Assembly (NCBI RefSeq): GCF_022179385.1 | Contig: NZ_BPQS01000001.1 | Coordinates: 124,001-188,000, forward strand | Origin: Methylobacterium longum | GTDB lineage: Bacteria; Pseudomonadota; Alphaproteobacteria; Rhizobiales; Beijerinckiaceae | Direction of reading: 5' to 3' | DNA: 64,000 nt | Part shown: positions 24,850-32,935 of the stretch, piece after piece | How the letters are laid out: every line of letters starts with the position of its first letter | Position numbering within the stretch: the first letter of the stretch is position 1 | The notes under the pieces: generated by a model | Told to the model about the DNA's origin: nothing | Seen by the model: only the letters and a program-made list of their open reading frames with translations | The model's database searches: none | Made by a program: the position numbers and the translations under genes

Positions 24850-25150
24850 ACCCGCACCCTCGAGCCGTCGCCTGGACGGGGCCGGGACAAGGCCGGCACA
24901 AGGCCGGAAGCGGAGGCACGGTTCGCCGGGCGGGCGGATGATGGAGCTCGTGGGCCGTGCGCCCACGGATCGCGAAGGTCGGGACGGCATCGGGTACGGC
25001 ATGCCCGCCACGTCCAGGTGCATGAAGGCGGGTGGCCCTGAGCCCCCTCCGGCTCGGCCGGCACGATCATCGGCGAACAGGGCATGCGGAACGATCGCCC
25101 GCCCAAACAGATGCCCCAATGCGCACCCCGCGCAAACGGAGCTGCCCCGC
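24850..25150. other. Gap upstream of manganese catalase
   Basis: No gene is supported here. The last bases before the catalase ATG hold a GGAG ribosome site. A GGAAC at about 25088 recalls an EcfG -35 element but no matching -10 follows at the right spacing. Confidence 0.5.
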
Positions 25151-26065
25151 ATGTTCATGAAGCTCGATCGCCTTCAGGCCGAACTGCCACAGCCGAAGAA
25201 GCCAGACCCGAACGCGGCGGCCGCTCTGCAGGAGCTCCTCGGCGGCAAGTACGGCGAAATGTCCACGCTCGGGAACTACATGTTCCAGAGCTTCAACTTC
25301 CGAAACAAGACGAAGCTGCGGCCGTTCTACAGCCTCGTGTCGAGCATCTTCGCGGAGGAACTCGGTCACGTCGAGCTGGTCTCGACGGGCATCGCCATGC
25401 TCAACAACGGACCCGGCGACGACACCGAGGAGGTCGATGTCTCGAAGGCGCCGTTCCACGATATGCAGGACATCCGGCTGGCCGGCAGCTTCCTGAGCAA
25501 CGGCGGCGGCGCGACACCGATCAACTCGAACGCCCAGTCGTGGAACGTCGACATGGTCACAACGACGGGCAACATCATCATCGACTTGCTGCACAACTTC
25601 CACCTGGAATGCGGCGCCCGCCTGCACAAGCTGCGCGTCTACGAGACCCTGAAGGATCCCACCGGCCGCGAGGTCTGCGGCTACCTCCTGGTACGCGGCT
25701 CGGTCCACGCGCACGCCTACGCGCTGGCGCTCAAGAAGCTCACCGGCGTCGAGATCGAGAAGATGTTGCCCACCCCGAACATCGTCCTCGACAAGCTCCC
25801 GGAGTGCCAGAAGTACCTGCAGGAGGGCTCGCACCGGCGCCTCTACCGCTTCAGCCCTGACGATTACCGGGAGGCGGCAGGCGTCTGGTCGAACGATGAG
25901 GTGGCGCTGCCAGGCGATCCCCCGGGCAATCTCGAGGTGGTCGACGGGCTACCCGAGGGCGGCAAGATCCCGGAACTCGACGGCAATTACGGGGCCTTCG
26001 CGCCGAACTACGCGCCGGAGGAGATCTTCGAGATCGCCAGCAAACTCTACAAGAAGAGCCGCTGA
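25151..26065 (+). CDS. Manganese catalase (first copy)
   Basis: 304 residues of the non-haem dimanganese catalase family. The expected ligands are all present with normal spacing: E36, E70 and H73 (AEELGHVE), E153 (HLECGAR) and H186 (RGSVHAHAY). It dismutates H2O2 in the cytoplasm without haem. The frame is open upstream to 24938, but the ATG at 25151 directly precedes the family N-terminus (MFMKLDRLQ). A second, divergent manganese catalase lies 6 kb away at 31097-31954. The gene lies in a cluster of likely stress genes near an EcfG-type sigma factor. Confidence 0.95.
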   Translation: MFMKLDRLQAELPQPKKPDPNAAAALQELLGGKYGEMSTLGNYMFQSFNFRNKTKLRPFYSLVSSIFAEELGHVELVSTGIAMLNNGPGDDTEEVDVSKAPFHDMQDIRLAGSFLSNGGGATPINSNAQSWNVDMVTTTGNIIIDLLHNFHLECGARLHKLRVYETLKDPTGREVCGYLLVRGSVHAHAYALALKKLTGVEIEKMLPTPNIVLDKLPECQKYLQEGSHRRLYRFSPDDYREAAGVWSNDEVALPGDPPGNLEVVDGLPEGGKIPELDGNYGAFAPNYAPEEIFEIASKLYKKSR

Positions 26066-26692
26066 GCCCTCGGGATTCCGGGTCGCGGCCGATGCGTCGG
26101 GATCCGGTTTCGCCTTTGCCTTCTCATCGCACCCGCTGCGTGATCCCGGGCTGCGCTCCCCGGGATGACGGCGTGGGTCACGCCCCCAGACCGCGCCGCC
26201 CCATCCGCCTCGGTTCCCCACCGATCTCCGGTGGCCTCAGACGACCTGCGGCCGCAGGATCATGAACTGCGCGTCCACGATCTGGCTGGGCGCGATGGCA
26301 GCCGTCACAGCGGGATCGACGAGGCGGCTGCCCGCGGTGGCTGGCTTGATCATCGAAGGCACCCGCGCTTCGGCCGCCCAGGAATGGCTGCCCCGTGAGG
26401 GCGTCTCGGCCAAGCGCGATGCCCGCACGATGGCGTCGATCGTTGCATGGGTTTCGAGGCTCCTGTCGAGGGGCCTCGTCCCGCACCGGGCCGCCGGGCC
26501 CGGCAATTCGCCCGTTCCGCCGGCGCATGACCGGCTCGGCGCCGCCGGCCAAGGGGAGGGCGTCTTCGGCTTCCGAGTGGGCGCGCCGGTCGAGCAGCTG
26601 AGTCGATCTCGATCTTGGCGGCGACGGATACCCGCCGCTCCCAGCGGGGGCGGGGATCTCCCTGGCACCCGCCCATCGGTGCGGTTGCGCGC
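26066..26692. other. Gap without convincing gene; one hairpin repeat
   Basis: Frames exist on both strands but composition looks like shadow coding. A hairpin with ATCCCGGG/CCCGGGAT arms (26143-26166) resembles dispersed repeats and may end the catalase transcript. A minus frame ending at 26237 could be gene debris but nothing is recognisable. Confidence 0.4.
26143..26166. terminator. Hairpin after manganese catalase
   Basis: An 8-bp perfect stem (ATCCCGGG/CCCGGGAT) with an 8-base loop lies 78 bases after the catalase stop. No T-run follows, so factor-independent termination is doubtful; it may instead be a REP-type element. Confidence 0.4.
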
Positions 26693-26884
26693 CTACATGC
26701 CCCGCATCGAGCCGATGAGACCGGGCTCCTCGGCTTCGGGAACGCCGGGGTTCCCATCCGCGGCCGGGTCATCCGAAGGCTGAGCCGGTGGATCGTCAGC
26801 CTCGCGCCGCCGCTCGCTGCCGGCGTCCTCGCGCCCGGCGGCGTCCGAAAGGCTCCGATCGACACCGTGATTCCCGCCGGTCAT
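26693..26884 (-). CDS. Small acidic hydrophilic protein
   Basis: 63 residues, rich in Asp, Glu, Pro, Gly and Arg, with no membrane span; it looks intrinsically disordered. The ATG at 26884 has a GGGAG ribosome site. The frame is open further upstream, but that part has shadow-like composition. Hydrophilic proteins of this type are often stress-induced, in keeping with its catalase and sigma-factor neighbours, but no family is recognised. Confidence 0.5.
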   Translation of the reverse strand: MTGGNHGVDRSLSDAAGREDAGSERRREADDPPAQPSDDPAADGNPGVPEAEEPGLIGSMRGM

Positions 26885-27018
26885 CGCGTACTCCCGTGAT
26901 GTAGCGGCTGGCGTCGGCGCCGCTGCGCCCGTCCGGACCGAAGCGTCCGGCAGCGTGGGACGTTCCCGGAGACAGCGGCCCCGTGCGACGACGGACCGAT
27001 CTGCGTCGCGAATCCGCC

Positions 27019-27267
27019 TCAGGCGCGGATGAACTCCACCCGGACGCCATCGGCCCCCCGCTCGACGACCCGGCAGGGCCGCCTGATCTGAATGGACGTT
27101 GCGATCAGCAGGAACTCGTCCGGAAGGCGTTCCGGGTTGGACAGCTCGATCACGGCGCCGCGCCGGCCTTCGACCAGGACGACGCAATCGATCGTTCGGA
27201 GGGGCTCCCCGAAAGCCGCGGTGGCGATCGAGAAGCCAGCGCGCGGCTTGAGCGGATTGGCAGGCAT
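27019..27267 (-). CDS. PilZ-like domain small protein
   Basis: 82 residues that read as a stand-alone PilZ-like barrel: strands TIDCVVLVEGRRGAVIELSNP and LPDEFLLIATSIQIRRPCRVVER resemble the short PilZ proteins abundant in Rhizobiales. Canonical PilZ binds cyclic di-GMP through RxxxR and (D/N)xSxxG motifs; the second is degenerate here (ELSNPE), so ligand binding is doubtful. It has no operon partner apart from the small gene downstream. Confidence 0.65.
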   Translation of the reverse strand: MPANPLKPRAGFSIATAAFGEPLRTIDCVVLVEGRRGAVIELSNPERLPDEFLLIATSIQIRRPCRVVERGADGVRVEFIRA

Positions 27268-27834
27268 CCATCACCGGCGCAGGACCTTCTGCCGAGACGT
27301 ATCATGTCCAAGAGGGGCTGAGCCAGCACCGATTATTGCCAGTTTAGCCCGGCTCGGAATTGGAAATCGCGCAAGTCGCGGGACAGACCAGTCGAAGCGG
27401 GCGGCGTCGACATCCTCGAGTCGCGCTATGCCGGAGAGAGACGTGGATCTGCGGGGACGAATCTCAGTCCGCGCTCCCGGCCCCCGAGCCGGACGACCTC
27501 CTACCGCCGGTTGAACGACAGACCGCCGGATATCAGACGGAACGCATCCGGACGCGTTACGCCCGCCTCGACCATCTCGCCGGATCCGGCGGCCGCCCGT
27601 ACGGAAACGTCCTGCTCGAGCCACCGCGCGACGCCCGCGTTCCGAGGGGACGGGGCGCAGGACCGGCCCCGGGAGGCGACCGCGCTGCACGGAGCGGACG
27701 GCATCGAGGGGACGCGTCCCGCCTCGGGATGTGCGGCCGCGCCGGGGCGCTGCAGGACCGCGCCGGCGGCATCTTCGACCGTGTCACCATCGGGCCAGAA
27801 CCCGTTGCGCCGGTCTCGCGCCGACACGAGCGGC
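27268..27834. other. Gap with weak open frames
   Basis: A minus frame at 27501-27827 ends with a protein-like segment (ARWLEQDVSVRAAAG) but has no ribosome site or known domain. Nothing else is supported. Confidence 0.35.
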
Positions 27835-28044
27835 CTACAACTCCGCGGGCTCGGGCTGCTCGGTGAAGGTGAACATCACGTCCCCGGTCCGCTCGCACGA
27901 GACGCTCACCGACGTCGCGCCGGTCTGCTCGCGCTGGATCGGGAGCTGCGCCTTGGCGTGCGCGACAGCGGCTTCGAGGTCGCACGGCCAGAGCTTGGAA
28001 GAGCTGATCCGTTTGCCTCGGCGGAATGTGATCTTGTAGGCCAT
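27835..28044 (-). CDS. Small conserved-looking protein of unknown function
   Basis: 69 residues starting MAYKITFRRGKRISSSKLW, with one central amphipathic helix (LEAAVAHAKAQLPIQRE) and two strand-like segments (TSVSVSCE, DVMFTFTE). The ATG has an excellent GGAGGAAA ribosome site, so expression is likely. No family is recognised. It may be a small stress or regulatory protein of a type common in Methylobacterium. Confidence 0.7.
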   Translation of the reverse strand: MAYKITFRRGKRISSSKLWPCDLEAAVAHAKAQLPIQREQTGATSVSVSCERTGDVMFTFTEQPEPAEL

Positions 28045-28291
28045 CGTTTCCTCCGTTTTCGCGAAGGATACACGTTTTGTTTAGGCCGACATGCTCGTGC
28101 AGGGCATAGCAACGATGCGTATTGGGCGACCGACATCCGCTTCCCTGAGGCGGGCGCACGCCGCGGATCTGTGATCGCGCCTGGGAATGCTGGCCCACCC
28201 GCGCTCCGGTCCGCATGAGGGGGCGGCTATCGACCCGCCTCCGCGTCCGGCGCCACCGGATGCCCCGACGGCGCCGGTCCGGCGCGTCCCA

Positions 28292-28513
28292 TCACTCGGC
28301 CGACACGGCGGTGGCGACCACGCGCCGGGATTCGGCCGCGGTCGGCACGAGGCGCGGCGTCGTGACCAATTCAGAAGCCGGCCGGACGGAGGCCGTGGGG
28401 CGCGCCTGCTCGCGATAGAGCGGGGGGGTCAGGTGAACGGCCTCATCGGCCAGCGCGGGGCCGATCATGGAGCCGGCAGCGATGACGAGGAGGGCGATTG
28501 TACGAACGGTCAT
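28292..28513 (-). CDS. Small secreted protein
   Basis: 73 residues with a clear signal peptide: a basic start (MTVRT), hydrophobic core IALLVIAAGSMIGPA and cleavage after ALA, leaving a mature peptide of about 50 residues rich in Thr, Ala and Pro. The ATG at 28513 is preferred to 28522 because GAGGA lies at proper spacing. Two palindromes upstream (28584-28602 and 28612-28628) may control it. Function unknown. Confidence 0.6.
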   Translation of the reverse strand: MTVRTIALLVIAAGSMIGPALADEAVHLTPPLYREQARPTASVRPASELVTTPRLVPTAAESRRVVATAVSAE

Positions 28514-28583
28514 GATCCTCATTCCTCTCGGTCTTCCGAGCCTGTGCCCGGGGTCGAGAGATATCTACGCTGCACAGCAACAT

Positions 28584-28602
28584 GATCCAAACAGATTGGA
28601 TC
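28584..28602. promoter_or_regulatory. Palindrome upstream of the secreted protein gene
   Basis: GATCCAA ACAGA TTGGATC has perfect 7-bp arms and a 5-bp centre. It lies 70 bases before the start of the small secreted protein gene and may be a protein binding site. Confidence 0.45.
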
Positions 28603-28611
28603 GATAGCGCA

Positions 28612-28628
28612 AATTGATGAAATCAATT
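28612..28628. promoter_or_regulatory. Second palindrome upstream of the secreted protein gene
   Basis: AATTGAT GAA ATCAATT has perfect 7-bp arms. It is nine bases from the previous palindrome but differs in sequence. The rest of the gap to 28885 holds nothing recognised. Confidence 0.45.
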
Positions 28629-28885
28629 CCCCGGCTGCCCGACGCCGCGGGCGGTGAAGGATGCGCTCGAGCAGGCGTGTAGCCGTGGCGCGTTCACGAT
28701 AGGCCGGCCATCCTGGGCCTAACGGTCGAGACCAGGCCGCCGACCGGCATCAAGGCCCGATCGGCGGGGCGTCCGCGACGCACGCGAGCGCCTGATCGGT
28801 CGGGCCGGCGCATCTGCGGCCCGGGCAGGCCGTGCACGAAGGTCCCGGCCGGGGCGAGGTCGGGATGGGCCGCGCGATTGGAGGC

Positions 28886-29263
28886 TCAGCGGCCGAGTTC
28901 CACCGGAATGCTGAGATCGGCCACCCCCGACAGGCCTAGCAGGGCGGAGGGCGGCGCGGGGAGGCGGCCAACCCCCTGGACGGCGCGGAGCGCCCGACGG
29001 TCGAGGTCCGGACTGCCCGAACTGCGCTCGACCTCAACCTGCTGCACGGCGCCGTCCGGGGTGATCCTCACGTGGACCACCACCGTACCGGTCGGCCGCG
29101 CGGAGCCTGACGGCCGTGCGGCCCGGTCCCCCGCGTCGATCCGTGTCACGAGATCCGAGAGCCACCGGCGCATCGCGCGTTCGGATCCGGCCTGCGCCGG
29201 GGCGTTCCAGGTGCCCAGGAGCAGGGCGAGCACGACGGATCCGTGGATGAGCGCTCGCGGCAT
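28886..29263 (-). CDS. Periplasmic TonB-C-terminal-domain protein
   Basis: 125 residues: an N-terminal signal peptide or anchor (ALIHGSVVLALLLG, then APAQA) followed by a TonB C-terminal domain (TVVVHVRITPDGAVQQVEV...LDRRALRAVQG). No proline-rich spacer is present, so it is not a full TonB; short forms occur as stand-alone periplasmic proteins. It lies 58 bases after the sigma-factor gene on the same strand, suggesting co-transcription with that stress regulator. The chosen start lacks a strong ribosome site. Confidence 0.7.
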   Translation of the reverse strand: MPRALIHGSVVLALLLGTWNAPAQAGSERAMRRWLSDLVTRIDAGDRAARPSGSARPTGTVVVHVRITPDGAVQQVEVERSSGSPDLDRRALRAVQGVGRLPAPPSALLGLSGVADLSIPVELGR

Positions 29264-29321
29264 GCGGGACAGGCGGATCCGTGAGCGTTGCGAGAACGAC
29301 GCGGCGCCGACCGACCCGCGA

Positions 29322-30071
29322 TCACGAGACGGACGCGGATCTCCGGGCTTTCGGACCCGCAGCGGCCAGCATGACGTCGTCGCTGCCGACTTCGAGCCCA
29401 TCGTAGCCCAGCATCTCCGCGAGTTGCGTCCGGGCACGCCAGACGCGGCTCTTCACGGTGCCGATGCGGCAGTTCATGACCGCTGCGGTCTCTTCGTAGG
29501 TGAGGTTCTCGATCGCCACAAGGACCAGCGCCTGCCGCATCGACGGCGCGAGACGATCGAGGGCGGAGCGCACGTCGCTCAGGTCGAGATGTCCGCCCTG
29601 CTCGGGCAGCGAGACCATCCGCTCCGCCTGGGCGCCGTCCTCGTCCTGCACCTCGCGACCGCGCTTGCGGTGCTCGTTGTAGAACTGGTTGCGCATGATG
29701 GTGAACAGCCACGCCTCCAGGTTGGTCCCCGGCGCGAAGCTCGCGCGCGAGCGCCACGCCCGCAGGAGCGTGTTCTGCAGGAGATCGTCGGCGCCGACAT
29801 GGTTGCGCAGCAGTGAGCGCGCGAAGCGCTGGAGGTTCGGCACCATCCCCAGGAGGGCCGCCTGGAACGACTTCTCGTGGCCGTCCCGCGCCCGGCCGAA
29901 GGCGGCATCCAGCAGAGCCAGGAGTTCGGCGAAGCGGTCCGCGACCGGTGGTTCGTCCAGGTCCTGGGCGTAGCTCGCCGCGAGCAGATGGCCGAGATGA
30001 TACTGGACGCTGTCGGGAAGCCTGGGCGCCTGCGTGTCGATTGTACTATCGTCGAGCGAGGGTGCGAGCAT
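29322..30071 (-). CDS. EcfG-type general stress sigma factor with N-terminal NepR-like domain
   Basis: 249 residues. The C-terminal part is an ECF sigma factor of the EcfG class: sigma-2 at about 77-138 (ADDLLQNTLLRAW, GTNLEAWLFTIMRNQFYNEH) and sigma-4 at about 168-222 (TYEETAAVMNCRIGTVKSRVWRAR). The first 60 residues are not part of normal EcfG. Residues 21-56 match the NepR anti-sigma core: QYHLGHLL, then a tyrosine, then EPPVADRFAELLALLD. NepR normally binds EcfG in trans and is removed by phosphorylated PhyR. Here inhibitor and sigma factor appear to be one chain, suggesting self-inhibition or PhyR binding in cis. It precedes a TonB-domain gene and is near two catalases. The domain match is by eye. 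Confidence 0.85.
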   Translation of the reverse strand: MLAPSLDDSTIDTQAPRLPDSVQYHLGHLLAASYAQDLDEPPVADRFAELLALLDAAFGRARDGHEKSFQAALLGMVPNLQRFARSLLRNHVGADDLLQNTLLRAWRSRASFAPGTNLEAWLFTIMRNQFYNEHRKRGREVQDEDGAQAERMVSLPEQGGHLDLSDVRSALDRLAPSMRQALVLVAIENLTYEETAAVMNCRIGTVKSRVWRARTQLAEMLGYDGLEVGSDDVMLAAAGPKARRSASVS

Positions 30072-30370
30072 GACAGCCGATCACCTGAGTGGGATGAGAG
30101 CATGGGCTCAGCTATAAGCCCCCGAATACGGAAACCTTGCCGCAACATAGATCAGCCGAAACAGCGAAGTTAAGATTGATCCATGATGCTATGCTTGGCA
30201 GTCACGAAAGATCTGCGGGCCGCGGAAATGCGCTCAACTCGCATTTCCCGATCGAATATCTGTCCACCGGCGCGCCGAAGCTGCGGCGCCCGACGCCAGA
30301 CCGTCGCGCCGATGCGAGCGAGACGGCGGCGACGACACCGGAACACCCCATGGAGCACGGGACCACACGC

Positions 30371-30616
30371 ATGAACCGACTGACGGAACTCGAAGACGAC
30401 CCCGCCTTCCGGGAAGCGGTCCTCGCGGTGCGCGGCGCGGCCAGCACGCTGAGCGGGCGGGCCGTCACCGTGGAGGAGGCCCGCTTCCTGGTGGGCATCG
30501 CCCTGACGACCTTCGCGCATGCCGGCGGTCTGAACGAGCCCAGCCGCAGCCGGCTGGCCCGCTTCTCGGAGACCTTGGAGCAGGGCACCGTCGTGGCGAC
30601 GCTGACGAAGCATTGA
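30371..30616 (+). CDS. Small helical protein of unknown function
   Basis: 81 residues, predicted all-helical and soluble (ELEDDPAFREAVLAVRGAA, VEEARFLVGIALTTFAHAGG). It is divergent from the sigma factor, with about 300 bases between them. No family is recognised. The ATG at 30371 starts the compact part; the frame is open further upstream to 30137 but with shadow-like composition. Possibly part of the same stress locus. Confidence 0.55.
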   Translation: MNRLTELEDDPAFREAVLAVRGAASTLSGRAVTVEEARFLVGIALTTFAHAGGLNEPSRSRLARFSETLEQGTVVATLTKH

Positions 30617-30653
30617 GCCCCGGAGCGCCCGGCCGTCCGGGGTACGGCCGACA

Positions 30654-30971
30654 CTACCCGGTCTCCGCCATGGCGGCGCGCAGCACGCGCAAGAGATCCT
30701 CCATCACCGCCGCGCGATCTGCTTCGTGGCGCGCGAGGTTCAGGCCCTCGGCGACGTGCTGACCGATGATGAGGAGGCCGACCTCCCGCAGCGCGGCGGT
30801 CGCTGCCCGGATCTGCTGGATCTCGTCGAGACAATGCCGATCCGCCTCGATCATCGCGCGGAGGCCGCGGACCTGGCCCTCGATCCGCCCGAGGCGCCGG
30901 ACCAGCGGTGCGCGATCCTCATCGCTTCGGATGAGGCAGACGCGGCCGTCCACGAATGTGCCCCTTGTCAC
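30654..30971 (-). CDS. CsoR/RcnR/FrmR-family repressor
   Basis: 105 residues of the all-helical metal- or formaldehyde-responsive repressor family, seen in RRLGRIEGQVRGLRAMIEADRHC and EIQQIRAATAALREVG. C47 and H72 fall where CsoR has its first cysteine and histidine ligands, but the third position, the second cysteine in CsoR, is G76. Copper sensing by the classic Cys-His-Cys site is thus unlikely; Ni/Co or formaldehyde (FrmR-like, which uses the single conserved cysteine) are alternatives, the latter plausible in a methylotroph. GTG start with weak ribosome site. It is convergent with the small helical gene and 125 bases upstream of the second manganese catalase in map order. No target gene is obvious. 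Confidence 0.85.
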   Translation of the reverse strand: MTRGTFVDGRVCLIRSDEDRAPLVRRLGRIEGQVRGLRAMIEADRHCLDEIQQIRAATAALREVGLLIIGQHVAEGLNLARHEADRAAVMEDLLRVLRAAMAETG

Positions 30972-31096
30972 CGCTCTGCGCCCCGACTGTTCGGCTCCGG
31001 CCGCCGATGACCCGGGTCGTCGGCGGCTCTGGCGAGGATCATAGGAGGCGGTACCCCGGCGTCCGACCGTGACGGCGGCGCCGGAGCACCGTCGCG

Positions 31097-31954
31097 TCAG
31101 CCGATCTGCTGGGACTGCGCGCCGCTGTCGGGCCGGGCCGGGCCGAGCACCGGCTCCTCACCCATCGGCTGGTTCTGCACCACGCTGAACTCGCCCTTGC
31201 CGTCGAGGGAGGGGCCCTGCGTCCAGCGGCCGGCCGGGGGCGGCGAACCGTCGGCCGACGTGGAGAAGAAGTTGTAGTTGAACTTCTGGTTCTCCTCGCT
31301 CTGCGGGAACGAGTTCGGGATCGGCAGCGTGCCCGCGGCCCCGCCGAGTTCCTCGATCACCGCCAGCCATTGCTGCTGGTGCATCGTGTCACGGGCGATG
31401 AGGAAGCTCCACATGTCGCGCATGCCGGCGTCGTTGGTGGCGTTGTAGAGGCGCACCGCCAGGGTCCGGCCGGTCGCCTCGGCGGCGACGTTGCAGTACA
31501 TGTCGGCCGCGATGTTGCCGCTGGCGTAGATGTGGCTCATGTCAAAAGGCAGTCCGTCCGAATTGCCCGGGAAGGCCGCCATACCGGCGGAGAGCAGCGT
31601 CTTGTGCAGCATGCCCTCGGCGATGTGGCGCGGGTTCTCGCCGCCCATCACGGCGCCCACGATGGCATCGGCGGCGCCGGCCTCCTGCACCTTGGTCGGC
31701 GCGGTCTCGAGGTTCATCGCCACGGCGGTCGCCAACATCTCGATATGGCCGATCTCCTCGGTGGCCGTATGGAGCAGCATGTCGCGGTACTTGGTCGTCG
31801 GCGCGCGATTACCCCACGCCTGGAAGAAATACTGGAAACAAACCCGGATCTCTCCCTCGATACCGCCGATCGCCTGCTGCAGCATGCGGGCGTAGATCGG
31901 ATCGGGGCTGTCGACCCGGACCGGGTACTGAAGTCGCTTGTCGTGATAGTACAT
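31097..31954 (-). CDS. Manganese catalase (second copy, distinct subtype)
   Basis: 285 residues. Dimanganese ligands: E35 (GGIEGEIRV), E67 and H70 (ATEEIGHIEM), E159 (CNVAAEATGR) and H192 (ARDTMHQQQW); the 33-residue spacing E159-H192 equals that in the first copy (E153-H186). The long C-terminal tail (about 60 residues, rich in Gln, Asn and Pro) is typical of the bacillus-type subgroup. The ATG at 31954 has GAGGAAC at good spacing; the longer frame is probably leader. The two catalases differ throughout, so they are separate lineages rather than a recent duplication. Confidence 0.94.
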   Translation of the reverse strand: MYYHDKRLQYPVRVDSPDPIYARMLQQAIGGIEGEIRVCFQYFFQAWGNRAPTTKYRDMLLHTATEEIGHIEMLATAVAMNLETAPTKVQEAGAADAIVGAVMGGENPRHIAEGMLHKTLLSAGMAAFPGNSDGLPFDMSHIYASGNIAADMYCNVAAEATGRTLAVRLYNATNDAGMRDMWSFLIARDTMHQQQWLAVIEELGGAAGTLPIPNSFPQSEENQKFNYNFFSTSADGSPPPAGRWTQGPSLDGKGEFSVVQNQPMGEEPVLGPARPDSGAQSQQIG

Positions 31955-32653
31955 GATGTCGGTTCCTCGTGAGAGGCGCGGTGCCCAGGGCTCCCGCACG
32001 ATCGGCCGCCGGCTCCGTACTCCATGGGAGCATCGTGCCGCGTCTCCTGTCCAACCCGGCCTCCGGTCGGCGGTTCGGTCTCTCGACGCATTCAGGACGA
32101 TCAAGACTCGCCAAACCCGAATTTTACCTGTTCATTCAATGTATAAGCGCGGGAAAAATTTTCACCTCTGCGGCCTGTAGGCACGAACGACGACGACAAC
32201 ACAGATCAAGACACAGCGATCTATGTTAGTCTGCCGCGCCACGGCGACCCAAGGCCGGCCCTGATCTTGGCATGCACCGTTCCGGCTCCCGCCCCGACAG
32301 GTTTGTGCGGCCAGGGCGGTGTGGGAAGCGCAGCGAGCGGACCCCGCGACGGCACGGCTGACGGACCAGGCTTTGCTGATCGTCGTCGAACCCTGACGCG
32401 GAACGAGCCCACCGCCGCGCTGGGCCCGACCTCCGTGCGCGTCAATCGGGTCCCGAAAGGCCGGTGCGACGGCCGGCTCATCCCTCTCCGGTCAGCGACG
32501 TGCGGCCCACGAGTCCCCATCGCGGAGGGCGGGGCCGAAGCCGGGTCTCGGGCAGGGCTCGGACGGGCCGTCGGGTCGGCTGCGATCCACCGCATTGCGC
32601 ACCCCCGCGGGACCGCGCGCTCACAGAAGCCGGAAGTCCCGATCCGGCAGCGT
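31955..32653. other. Gap without convincing gene
   Basis: A relatively AT-rich patch (32100-32230) upstream of the catalase probably holds its promoter. No EcfG consensus (GGAAC-N16/17-CGTT) was found in the catalase direction. Frames present look like shadows. Confidence 0.4.
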
Positions 32654-32935
32654 TCACAGGTACCCGAGCCGCCGGGCCAGCATGATCGCGAAGGCGAGGC
32701 AGGCGGCGAGGCTGACAGCCAGCATGGCGGCATTCGTCCAGAACCGGACCGGCCGGCTGGACCCTTCGATCCCGCTGGCGCGCAGCCGCGCCCAGGGCAC
32801 GTAGAGGTAGAGGCCGATCACGGTCAGGATCAGGAACGCGAAGGTGGCGTAGCGGCCGGTGGCGAGGGCGGCGACGGCCAGCACGGCCCAGCCGAGGACG
32901 AGGCCCAGCATCGTGAACAGGGCTGTGGAATTCAC
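32654..32935 (-). CDS. Small inner-membrane protein
   Basis: 93 residues with three hydrophobic helices: MLGLVLGWAVLAVAALA, TFAFLILTVIGLYLYV and AAMLAVSLAACLAFAIML, joined by short polar loops with basic residues. GTG start preceded by GGGGA. No family recognised. It is the last gene before the tRNA-derived sequence at 33032 that marks the accessory region. Confidence 0.65.
   Translation of the reverse strand: MNSTALFTMLGLVLGWAVLAVAALATGRYATFAFLILTVIGLYLYVPWARLRASGIEGSSRPVRFWTNAAMLAVSLAACLAFAIMLARRLGYL

Noticed and set aside
26237..26668. 143-residue minus-strand frame
   Set aside because: The end looks slightly protein-like but there is no ribosome site, no recognised family and the rest is Arg/Pro shadow.
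31955..32230. EcfG-type promoter before the second manganese catalase
   Set aside because: No GGAAC with CGTT at 16-17 bases spacing was found on the catalase strand; GGTTCC at 31961 is just the ribosome site on the other strand.
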